From: Acanthaster planci
Lineage: Eukaryota; Echinodermata; Asteroidea; Valvatida; Acanthasteridae
Assembly (NCBI RefSeq): GCF_001949145.1
Contig: NW_019091368.1
Coordinates: 2,589,470-2,653,469, forward strand
Direction: 5' to 3'
Length of the DNA stretch: 64,000 nt
Both the position numbers and the translations under genes were made by a program. Positions 46,469 to 57,401 of this stretch are shown one piece after another. How positions within the stretch are numbered: position 1 is the first letter of the stretch; each line of letters begins with the position of its first letter. The notes under the pieces were generated by a model, which did not search any database, was not told where the DNA came from, and worked only from the letters and a program-made list of their open reading frames with translations.

Positions 46469-49400
46469 TCAGGATTCCGTCTTGACTTGGGACTGGTGCT
46501 GGGGCGGCACCACACCAGGGGGTAGGAGCAAGCTATGGTCCAGGGTCTGGTGGAGCATCAGGCCCAACACACCGGCCCGGTTGAACATGGCCTGCCGGAC
46601 GTTGCGCTCCTGCTCCAACAGCTCGTCCAACTTCAGCCACTGCAAAGGACGACAGGAAATACAGAAAGATACGGAAAAACAGAGAATTACTGCATAGTTC
46701 TGCAAAATAAAAGAGAGCTTTTATAGATGCAGCTCACCAAAGAGTGTTTTTTTTCCCCAAAGCTTAGCTTCATTTTCATCTCATCTCTGGCTTCACTTGA
46801 TTCTTACCTCCCTGATTTTTTGGTTTTCTAGGTTTATAAAAATTTACCTTTTGCTGGAGGAGCATTAACACTCTAATGCAATCACTTCAACGGTGGAAAA
46901 ATTTTCTTTAAGCTCAGACATCATATGCCAACAATAGACGCCTTGCAGCTGGTACTCGGTAATGGTGCCCATTGAAAGGCAAGGAACCATTGAAAAAATG
47001 TGAAGTGCAATCCCTGAGTTGGTTTGACATCAGAGATGAAGCCTAACACAAGGAACAAAGCCCATCAGGAAAGCGAACCACAATATGCAAAAAAAGAAAT
47101 AACCAATCAGGGCACACTGAAGTCGGCCCATGGCAATGAAGCTAGCCCTGCTGAAACTTTTGTACAGGAGCACCCAGTGCAGTAGCTTATGTTAGCATTA
47201 AACCAAGCTGGGCACAAGATCAAAAACTTGTTTTGCTCAAAACTTTCATTCAAGACCATCATCACCGGCCGGTTATTCTATACAGTAGATTTCGGCACTT
47301 CATTTTCCCCAACCCAAACTCCCAATTCACAAGTGCTTGTTTCTTGCTGTGGACGCTTACCCATCTGACGCGCTCCAGGTCAATCTCTGCCCTCCGCAGC
47401 TTCTCCCAGTTGTAGTGCTTGGAGCATTTCCTCTTGGCCACGCGGCAGAAGCCCCGGGTCTCCTGGAAGACATCGGCCACCAGTGGGCAGCCACACACCT
47501 CGTCAGCACTCACCTGAGGACGTCGTCAAATGTAAGTATTCAGCGCAACGTCGGCATTCTCATGTGCTACGGTTTGGGTTGGGTCTGTCAAAAGTTCTGG
47601 TATTCCTCATTTCAATTAACTACAAAGTATTGATGGCTGGACTATACCCTTCACCAGTCCTAAAGAATCTTCCAAAACTTTCTTGCGGAGCTAGGGGACA
47701 TAGGCAAAGGAAGGGGGTTGGGGGAGGGGCTTGGTCACAATTAGTGAGACCCTAGGATTACCTTTGGTTCCTTGGTGTGCTCAGGGCACAGAACTTTCAG
47801 TCTCTTGCAGTATGTGTTCTGCTGTTGATTGAAGAAATCACAGAACATCGACTCTCTGGAAAAAGAAAAGTAAATCAGAGATTTCCAGATAGATCAAACC
47901 TATCCCCAGCAAACAACGAACTCAGAGCAATTGCTTCTGTTTGACACGTAAGAATATTTGAAAGGCAAAAAAAATGAAACAAATATAAATGTAATGAAGA
48001 CACAATTTACTTTTAAAACAATTTTATTTCATGGCCGAACTTGTGCAACAGTGAAACATACATATTTTCTGCACATATCTGGCAAGTATAGAAAACTTGT
48101 AGGAAATCAAAGTCCTAGAATACTGTTTATAAAAATAAACAATAACAACGGTAACTGGTAAAGTGCCATCTGTCTAGAAACCTATCCCGAGGTGCTAATT
48201 ATCATTATCCCAGCACATTAGGCTCACAGCATCTGAACATTCCTGAAACTATCTCAGCTCTCTGGGGAGTATACTGGCCCAATGCTGCATTTCAGCACAA
48301 ACGGTTAAACATAACCCATTTACTCCTGGGTGGAGACAGGCACATAGGGGTAAAGTGACTAGCTCAAGATCACAACATGCTGCCACCAGCTGGATTCGAA
48401 CCCCCAACCCTGTGATCAGAAGTTACAAACCCTAACCACTGGGCCACATGCCCCCATTTTTCTCAGAATATAGAGTATTCACTGAGCTGAAACTTCGTCA
48501 AGTTTGTTCTTTGGAACTCTTTGTTAGATTTTGACTTAAGTTTGCTGCCTTAGAGGAACAAAATGCACAAATGGCAAATGAAGGACTGTACCTTTGACTT
48601 AGGACAAGCAGTTCAGCAGTCTGGTGGACTTAGGAATTTTCCCCGGTTGAAATGCCTGGGATTTAGAGGTTCTAATCAATTTTTATTCATTCATAAAGAC
48701 TGAAAGAGACACTTACCCAACAATTTTGGTCTTGAACGCAGAACCAAAGGATGTCTGACTCTCATACTGTGGGACAGCGAAGGAAATCCAAATATTTCAA
48801 ACTAGAAAAATGTATTTTATCAAAAAACTTACAAAATCATGGATGTTGCTATGACCATGGTTACACAATTCACTTAAGAATTTGAACATGTTTGAATTCC
48901 ACGGTTTCTGTGCTTCATGAAAGCAAGACAACGATAACTGGACAAAGACGTAAACACTGGAAAGGAAGTTAGGAGCAAAATGAGACCTTCTGTTCGACAA
49001 GGGAAAATGTGAATGACCACTCAACTTCACTTCTTCCTGATTTCTGCTCTTACCTTGCTGTAACATTTACTCATGTGCCTGAGGGCCCTGGCTGGGTTGA
49101 TGGGGTGGCCGCAGGATACACAGAAAATGCTCAGGTCAGCCTCCTCACTCTCCCCGTCAGTACTCTGCATACACAGACAAGAAAAACAGTTCCCTGTGAC
49201 ACTTCGCGTTGACAATGGTCTTGAACACAGGAGCATGAAACCTGCTCAATAATTGAATGATGAAGTTGCCGTCCAGCTCAGCAATTGTCTTTCCTTCCCC
49301 CATCCCTTATACCCTTCCTCCTTCCTACAAGCACCGTCCCCAACAAATAACCCCTAAAGTACTCACAGCCTGATCCTGGGTAACCTTCATCTAAGCTCTC

Positions 49401-52400
49401 TCAATTGGGTTGTCGGGCTTAATTATCTTGCTCTCTAGCTCAGCGATCTTCTCCTCTTCCTCCATCTCCCTGGTACCCTTCCCCCCCGACAAGCTCCTTC
49501 CCCCCCCAACAGACACTCCCTTCCAGCTACTCACATCTTGATCCTGGGCCACCTTCTCCTTCTTGGCCCGCTCGATGAGGTTGTTGAGCTTGACAATCTT
49601 GCCGTCCAGCTCGGCGATCTTCTTCTTGACCTCCTCCATCTCGCTCCTCATCTTCTCCAGCGACTTCTTGTTGTTCTCCTCGGCGATGCAGGGACTGCGC
49701 TGCCACTGCTGGATGCGCTGGGGCAGGAACTCGAACAACCGGCTGGTGCGCAGTGGGGCAAAGGTTTACAGATTTAGGCAGGAGTTTAGGCCGGAATGTT
49801 TGAAGGCAACCATGGCTTTTGTCAATGAACTAGTTTGGTATTCCAAAAGTGCAAAAGTGTGTCCTTGAAGAACATCGTCATACATGCGAGCCTGATCGGT
49901 GTGGCCGCACACCAACTCAACTCCACTGAACCTCTTTGACCTGGAATGACATCAGGTGCTTGGTTCTTGAAATACAGAACTGGCTCATTAATTAATCTGT
50001 CAAAACTGGTGCCCAAAACTGGAGTTACAGGAATCAGTTTGTATTATACCAATGTAATAAAAATAGCCAGGTTGCACAGCAATCACCATGACATGTACTG
50101 TTAAAAAATAGGGGCATTTGTGTCAACATACTCTTGATAACGTTTCAGGTCACACCGTGTGCATCTCTTTTGTAAGTGAAAGAACTTCTGATGAGAACTA
50201 GTGAACTCCATGTTTTGGAGTTTGCTCTGTCTGTCCTCAGAAGTCAAACTTATTAAAAGACCAGTTCTGTCTACAATGTGGCAGGATGGACAATGAAAGC
50301 TTTGGACAATTACAATGAAAAGAAAGGTTGATAGGTATAAAATTATCCTCCAACATTTGGTTTACCCAAATTCTATCTTCACTGGACGTGAATTCCTTTT
50401 CTTGTTGTGCTTGCATTGGTTTTGAAACATAAGACCGACAAGTCAGTTTGGTATTCCATCAGCTCATGCCCACACTAAAGCACATCCGAGGATCTTTGGG
50501 AACAACAGTAAGCATGCACAATAGTGTATCCTATCAGCGCAGCCACATGCCGACTCATGCACACTGCCTTGTTCCCGAAACACCGTGCCTGTTTGAAATA
50601 CTGAACTGACTCATTTCATTAGGACACCGACTTGAGGATGAAAGGGTGATTGCGAGCTTACTTGGTGGCCAGCTTGAGACCGCATGCCTCACTGCAGTAC
50701 TTGCTGCTGGGCCGGGCGGCGTTGACGCAGCCCGGCCCGTAGCACTGCGGCAGGTCCTCCTCCGCGGCTGCCCCCGTGGTGGAGTGGGACCGCAGCACCC
50801 GCTTGAACTTGGGCTCGTCTAGGGCCGGCTTCTGCTGCGAGCGCTTACGCTTGCGCTCCTCCTTGGTGGGACGCTTCTCGGGTTCCTTCTGTGTGGTGAG
50901 GAGGGGAAGACGAGACAAGTCAGGTGACAACTGTCAATGGGAGGCTTCTTGAGAAAAAGAACTTATGTAGACCCAGAGATTTGGATCAAGGTGAAGTTTT
51001 CAATATAACACCTTTGTATTGAAGCTTGTACACTTTAATGAGCAATACGACTCCAGCTGTTTTGTGTTAACTGACCTGTATACTAAATGGCCAAAAAATT
51101 TTACAAGGTCAATTTTCAGATCTGTGTATTTTTAAACTGTAGTTATAACAGATGATTGTGTTCAGTGTATTCAATCCAATAACAATCAGTGCAGATGAAA
51201 TCCATTGTCTTGTTCACGGAAGTTTCATTTAGCTATTTAAAAATCTGTACTTGCTACATCGTTAGCAATTATACACCTGCAGCTCTACTTTCCTACTCTG
51301 ACTCCATTATGGAATCGCATCTCCATAATGCTATGATCACTGAAAATGTACAGCAGTTTTGAGTCGGCAGATGTTTGCCGATTGGAGTCCACACTGGACC
51401 AGCTTGTGAAGTATCTCTTAGAAGCCCTCAAATAAAATTGATATCTACATCTACCAGATGCCAATTTCTATTACGTATCACAAACCCAAATGGTAACGGA
51501 AGGGAGTATTCGTCAAGCGAACGGTGTTTTCCTGGACTGACCTGTTTCTCCTTGGCCTCTGGCTGTTTCTCCTTCTTGTCCTTTTTCTCCCTCTTCTCTT
51601 TCTTCTCGCTGGAGGGATCCAGCTCGGGCCTCATGGTGTAGTCGTAGTGATCCACCAGGCTGACGTCCACTGTCGGGGGTGGCTTCTGTCGGCAAAATGT
51701 TGAGCTAACGTTAGCAAAATCAGTCTTAATAACTTCTCTCACCCACTAGTGTTACGTGTGTCAAAGGGCCAGACATTTCACTGCCAAAAAAAGCGAACCT
51801 TTGAGAACGGTTCTGCTAGGATCGAAACATCAGGTCCTCGTCCATTTTGGACTTGTATAATTTAGGTCGTTGTAGTCAGCAAGCAGTTTGTCACAATTTG
51901 TGTAATTTACATTTTTTTAAGGAGCTTAATCAAATCTTCATTTTTTTCGTTACTGCAATCAATGTCTCGAAGAATAAGGACATTTAATACATTAGTGACA
52001 GCGTGGATAGTTCGTTTTGGTATCCAATGCACAGGAAATTTCTGGAAAGCCAGGAACTCAAAAAGTAGCAGGGGCAACCTCTGACACATGTAGGCCAATA
52101 TTTGTTGGCCAAATTTGCATCAGTGTCTAGAGCCATGATGGACTGTTGTAGAACATCTACGTTTAGTCCAAGGCGGTCACGTACCCTGGTGTAGCGTTCG
52201 GGAAAGACGCTCTGTGAGTCGGTGTCCGTGTCGACGCTTGTGGTTTCCCAGGAATCCGATTGGGTTGGGGCATGCTGCTTCCTCAGGACTTTCTGCACGG
52301 GAAGACCACAGAATGAAAAAAAAAAAAAAAATCAAACAGGTTTCATTTCAATATAAAATGCACAACCCACACACAGATAACGAAGAGAGCCAACACGCTT

Positions 52401-55400
52401 TGCTATAGCGCAATTAGCTGCACAGCCAAATTCTGACTAAGGCCTAAGCTATACGCCATGCTACTGCTCAGCCAAACTCAAATTATTCCATTTTTGAAGT
52501 TCAGCAAGAGGAAGGGAGAGTTGACTCACACTGGCCAGACGGATGCACTGCTTCAGGCGACACTTCTGCCTCAGTTTGTTCTGACCGCCGTACTTCTTCA
52601 TATCCTGAAGAACGAACGAGATAGAGTCCTTTGAATCATGTCTCTGCCAATATGTAATATTTTTCTTCCACACAACTTTCAGTGAACACAAAGGAAGTTA
52701 GAGCTCTTACTGCCTGGATCTACGAAAAGCAGGATTTGGCACTTAATACTAGGCGATAGAAATCTGTCTCACACTGTTGCATTACAGGCCAATTCTCAAC
52801 CCAATTACCATGGTCATTTCTGAATATTACAAACTTTTCATTCAATTTTTTTTTACACGAACCCACATCACATTGCCGAGGTGCTGCTAGGAACCTTCTA
52901 GAATCTCCCCAAGACATCCCTATGCAAGAAACCCACACCAAATTCTCTAAACTTTTAAAATTCAAGAAATGGAACACAAAGCTCTGTCGGGGTGAACAAA
53001 AGCTCAGATTTACTGTTTTAAATCCTGCAATATTCTCCAAAACATCCTAGTGGAGTTGGAAAACTTTGGGAATATTTTTCTCCACTAGCAAATTAAGTTT
53101 CTGATACAAGTAAGAAGAAAGACCTGGTTGGTGGAGGGGTGGGAACTTCCCAGTGGAAGGACCGAGTGATGGTTTCCATTACCCAAGCAATGCTTTACGT
53201 ACAAACGTACCAGACAGAAATCACACTTTCCGCAGTCGCTGACAAGTTGGCACGGCCCACACTGACCACATCGTCTCGCATGCCTCTGTTGGAAAGAAAT
53301 TGGTAGACAATGCAATCAAACTGATTAACATCCAGATTGTAAAGGTTATATATAACACAAAAGAAAAAGACAGAAAAAAAAAAGGAACTGGCAAAGATGC
53401 GAAAAAGCGTCAAGGCGATGAAAACCACCCAGCTGCTTCAAAAATAGCTAAGAATTGACCCCCCTTCTACTGTTAATGGTTAACCAGCTTGCCTGCCGAT
53501 GAGTGCCTTGTCCCCCCCCAAAGAACACTGCCTCCTTCCAAACGATGCCCATAGACCAGTAATACCAAACGTGAGTCTTCAGAAGGCACCACTGCTCTCA
53601 CCGCTGCTGCTCCGGTGGCCTTGCGGCCCTCCCGCTCAGAGGACGACCCCGTCCCACCCTTGCTCATCTTCTTCAGCTTCTTTTTCTTCTCCTCCTTCTT
53701 CCTCTTCCGCCGCTCCTCCTCCAGCTCTTTGGCCTTCTGCTTCTTCTTCTTTTTCTTCTTCTTCTTCTTGAGCAGCTCCCGCGCCGCCTTCTCCCTGTCC
53801 TCCTTGTCTCGCTCCCGCTCTTTGTCCTTCCTGACTGCGTCCTTGGAGTCCCGCTTCTCCTTGTACAGGGTCTTGGCTTCTGGGTTAGACTCTGTCAAGC
53901 AGTAAAACGAACACGAGGGCAACGTCAGTACTGAAGTGACAGGGTAGCATAAGTCACTGTTGTAGCTGAGACCACTTGAGACCTTCACAAGACCACACAA
54001 GGCCAGCACAAGACCTCCAGTCTGAATTCAAGTCACAAGCTATTCAAATGAACTGCAACAAAAGAATTCCTTTGTCACTGTTCACACTGTTACTTGTGAC
54101 TGGTCTTGTGTCTGGTCTTGTGTCTGGTCTAGTGTCTGGTCTTGTGTCTGTCTTGTGTCTGGTCTTGTGTCTGGTCTAGTGTCTGGTCTTGTGACTGGTC
54201 TTGTGTCTGGTCTTGTGTCTGGTCTTGTGATGGTCTCGACTACAACACTGGTGTAAGTACCAGTGTTGTTCTGCATGCAAGCCTACAACATGACTGTCTT
54301 GATATGCAACAGTTCACCCTCCTTGGTGGCAAACTAAAGGGAGGGCCTTGGGATATCCTCCCCCCAGGACCAATCCTAACCCCCAGGACCTGTTCTCCCC
54401 TGCGTTCCCCCCATCAGGCATTAGAGCCAGAGAAAAATCTGGTCATTGTAAGCCTCCGTCAGTTTCACTCCATGAGGACGAGGTAGTTAAGATCCTGACA
54501 CGCCGTCCTCCACAAAATGAGGGCTCCTTGGTGCCTCCATGCAAAATGTACCCCCACTGATGCCACTGACCCTCACTTGGAAAAGCCTACTGCTGAAAAA
54601 TCACTTTGAAAGATTCATCTTTCACGGGAAAAGGGAATTAGTTTAAGTCCTCCCTTACTCATCGTCCAGCTTGGTGAAAAAGTTGCAACGTTTTTGGAGA
54701 GAAGGTATGTGTCATTTTGAAAGTTTGAATTTGGTACTTTTTTATGCTTTGTATCCTTTACTGCTGCAAAACAGGAAGTCGATGGTTGGAAGTTGAAAAC
54801 TTGCCTTTCTCGGGCAAGCACTCATTGGTGCACTGTCTTTAAGTCACAAAATATTACGTCCAATTGGTGGCAAGCTGACAATTTAATCCATTTTTTAAAA
54901 ATTCTATCATAACAGAGCTTGTACTGCTTACAAAAGAATAAAAGGGAAAAAAGGCAGTCACCTTTAAATTGCTGATCTAGGAGTTCACTGAAACTACAAA
55001 CTTATCGATGTGTCTGTTCTAAACGGCTTATAGTATGTCACGCTTTGGTTGAGACACAGGCATTAAAAAACTCACTGGTGCATGGAGGGCAGGCATATCT
55101 CCTGATACTCTTGGAGGCTTCCTTCTCAATGCCAATGCAGTCTCCATGGTACCACTCTTCACAGTAATCACAGCATCTATAATGAAATATGCATCGAGTC
55201 GTACTTTCTGGTTTCAGCAAAAACAATTTCTTTGTTAGACTCAATCCACAAGCACATTACTAAAGCACCCACTGTGCAGGAAACCACTTGATAGGTCTCT
55301 GTGCTTCAACTTTCACGAGCATTGAGCCAGAATTTAAAACTGGTTGGTTGGTCCGGTGCCCAATTCAGAGCACTGGTAAGGACACAACTTCTTGGCCAAC

Positions 55401-57066
55401 ATGAGTTCTGCCCTTTCATCAGGGTCAGTGGTAATATAAATGTACATAGCAATGACTAGGCTTATTTCAGTATAGCAGCAAAATTCACCAAACAGCGATA
55501 GACTTAGCCACTCAAAGGCAGGTATGGGCTTGAGTGCACCATTAGATAAGCTTAAGGTTGGAACAATTTTCAGCAAAAGTCGGCATTTCTCTTTGACCAA
55601 TTGTTCGGCAGTGCCATGAAATCCACCCGGTGGGCTAATTTCACAGAGCTAGTACTAAGCACAGAAAATGACTAAGCATAAAAGTATATGCTAACCAGAA
55701 TAGGTTACCAGCCAAAATGTCACGCATTTCATACTTCTTGCGACTAGTTCAGTGCCTATTTCTGCTAAGCACGCAAGTTTCATGAGCAGCGTTTTCTGCT
55801 AAGCAGCTCCATGAAATTGGTTCCAGAGGAGAGACCCCAGGGAAACTAATGCTCCTTTCTCTTACTCACATCATGAACCTTGTCCCATCCGTGGAACGGC
55901 AGATGCAGTACTGGATGGGCTCCTCAGACTCCTCCCCAATCGTCTCCTTGTCCTTCTCCTTGTCCTTCTCTTTGTCCGTCTTCTTCATCATGCTGAGGAG
56001 GGTCGCGACTTTTGCTTGCCTCTCCGGCAGGTAGTGGAAGGACCTGGCGATCTCGTCTTGCTGTAAATGGACCAGAAAAGGATGTAATTAAAATCAGAAT
56101 TTTTGCTTTGCATTACAGCTTCCAATAAATCCCTCATGAGAAGATTGGGAAAGTACCCAACAAAGAATCAGAACAGCAGGGACAGTGGTCTTTGGGTTTG
56201 GGGCTCGTGACGATTGAGTCAGGGTTTCTAATTTTATGTCATGCTGTTCCCTGGTCTCAAGGTTGAATTCAGGAGTAATGTGTGATGGAATGAGACCTTT
56301 TCCCAGGGAAAATGGAAATATGCCTCGTTGCGTATCAGTCACTTGAACTTAGCACCAGTTTTCTGCTGTCATAAAAAGATAAGGCCTAAAACAGAATTTC
56401 ATGTCCTTGTAGGTCACAGCGGCACAATTGCAGAATACCCCGCCATCTGCATGATCCACCTTGAAGCTGGCTACGAGCTCAACATGTCATGCTTCATTGC
56501 CCTTAACACTAACAGTCCACCTTGTAGCCAACATGGCCATGTAACATTGTACTTTGTAGCTGCCAATAGGGTAGCCTAGTTGGTTTGGACTTGACTTTTC
56601 TCAATGATCCCATTCATTTTGTGTTCTTCGTTCTCAGAAAGAACCCCACTAATTTTACATAAATTTGACTTGATTTTTCTCAGTGTTGGGACTCCAAACA
56701 TGAAACCAAAATTTTTCAGGCACGTCATGGTCAAATTTCGAGTGGCGCAGTATTCTGCACTTATTCCAAATAGGCCTAGATTTTCTTATTGGCTTACTGC
56801 AATAAGTTCCACTTTCATAACTTAAAATTTAAAAATAACAAATAAGTTCCATTTATTTTGCCTTGTTAAAAATAACATTTCTGCTTCAAAGTGTAATGTC
56901 GAAAATACAATCTTTTCGTACAAGTTCGTATATAATAACACACGTACATTTCGTGCACTTGTGAGGGTCACAAGAAAACGAATTGCCAAAAATAAAGTCT
57001 TAATTGAAATTATGAATATTAAACCAGAGCACATACCGAAGAACTAGTTCCTTCACTCTCCGACAT
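46469..57066 (-). CDS. CXXC1: CXXC-type zinc finger protein 1 (CFP1), 15 coding exons, 675 aa
   Basis: CpG-binding subunit of SET1/COMPASS that directs H3K4 methylation to CpG-rich promoters. Coding exons in transcript order: 57037–57066, 55870–56060, 55076–55176, 53602–53891, 53211–53285, 52530–52604, 52185–52292, 51542–51685, 50662–50888, 49535–49742, 49054–49164, 48717–48766, 47762–47855, 47361–47513, 46469–46639. Phases close (2028 nt). PHD finger: residues 61–107 (YCICR…CDYCEEWYHGDC). A very Lys/Glu-rich segment follows (about 108–204) with a 12-Lys run. CXXC finger: about 208–252 (CGQCGPC, CGKCDFC, MKKYGGQNKLRQKC). GPGC…SSKYCSEACG and the coiled coil after LPQRIQQW precede the Cys/His-rich SET1-interacting region from 484 (IFCVSCGHPINP, YCKRL, EVCGCPLV, WEKLRRAE). 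It is slightly longer than human CXXC1. Decayed duplicates flank exons 10 and 15. It is head to head with MRPL46. Confidence 0.96.
48190..48457 (-). repeat. tRNA-headed SINE, family 2 (CXXC1 intron 12)
   Basis: On the minus strand the element starts with a tRNA-like head: CCCAGTGGTTAGGG as A-box region, then GGTTCGAATCC as B-box. The body GTCACTTTACCCCT…GTCTCCACCCAGGAGTAAATG also occurs at 11821–11876. The part upstream on the + strand (48190–48306) is assigned only by continuity. Confidence 0.7.
49250..49490 (-). pseudogene. Two decayed tandem copies of the CXXC1 coiled-coil exon
   Basis: Downstream of live exon 10 (49535–49742) the sequence repeats with a period of about 165 bp. The live exon has, in + orientation, GCCGTCCAGCTCGGCGATCT at 49601. 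Copy 2 has GCTCTCTAGCTCAGCGATCT at 49430, and copy 3 GCCGTCCAGCTCAGCAATTG at 49268. Copy 2 keeps the donor region (TACTCACAGCCTGATCCTGGG, cf. CTACTCACATCTTGATCCTGGG) and encodes EEEEKIAELESKI…PIERA before a stop. The spacers, rich in C runs, are also homologous between copies 2 and 3. Neither copy has a convincing acceptor, so they are relics. Confidence 0.82.
54095..54235 (+). repeat. 12-bp minisatellite in CXXC1 intron 3
   Basis: About 11 units of GGTCTTGTGTCT with a few substitutions (GGTCTAGTGTCT, GGTCTTGTGACT) and one shortened unit. Any open frame through it is a product of the 12-bp period and is not coding. Confidence 0.9.
55632..55824. mobile_element. MITE M1, copy 2, decayed (CXXC1 intron 2)
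   Basis: The left end GGGCTAATTTCACAGAGCT and the reverse complement of the right end GGAACCAATTTCATGGAGCT resemble each other and the M1 terminus at 33611. The interior shares GCTAAGCA/TAAGCACAGAA words. It is more diverged and shorter (about 193 bp) than copy 1. Confidence 0.6.
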
Positions 57067-57401
57067 TTTGGATTTCACGCAGAAGTCTTGATCAGCACAC
57101 AAATAACAACGCGTAAGGTAAACAACATCGACCAGGGCAAAACGTTAATAGCTTCGTTAGAGGATGACGTCATAAAATGTGCAGGGTAAGCTAGCTAGGG
57201 GCTACTAAAATTAATCACAAAATCAAGCACGGGGACATTTAAATCAGCTCAATTTAAAAGAATAATCAGTAACTGATAAATATTTATTCATCATGTACTA
57301 AAAGAATTATTCTCTTTATTAAAGGAGTTTTTGTCATTGAAGTATGTTGCTGAGTAGATATAGAAAGAGATAGTTAATGTAGGGGCCTAAATACGTTCAA
57401 G
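57067..57401. promoter_or_regulatory. Divergent promoter interval of CXXC1 and MRPL46
   Basis: 335 bp separate the two start codons, so both promoters and 5' UTRs must share this interval unless leader exons are spliced. It contains a perfect palindromic CRE within ATGACGTCAT (57164–57173). The MRPL46 start lies in a CAAGATGGCTGC word (57398–57409) resembling the YY1 downstream element CAAGATGGCGGC. I see no clear TATA box, as expected for housekeeping genes. Confidence 0.7.
57165..57172. promoter_or_regulatory. CRE (TGACGTCA) between CXXC1 and MRPL46
   Basis: A full palindromic CREB/ATF consensus about 100 bp upstream of the CXXC1 ATG and 230 bp upstream of the MRPL46 ATG. The motif is seen directly; binding and shared regulation are inferred. 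Confidence 0.55.

Noticed and set aside
54082-54276. Repetitive frames encoding four-residue repeats
   Set aside because: Created by the 12-bp minisatellite in CXXC1 intron 3.
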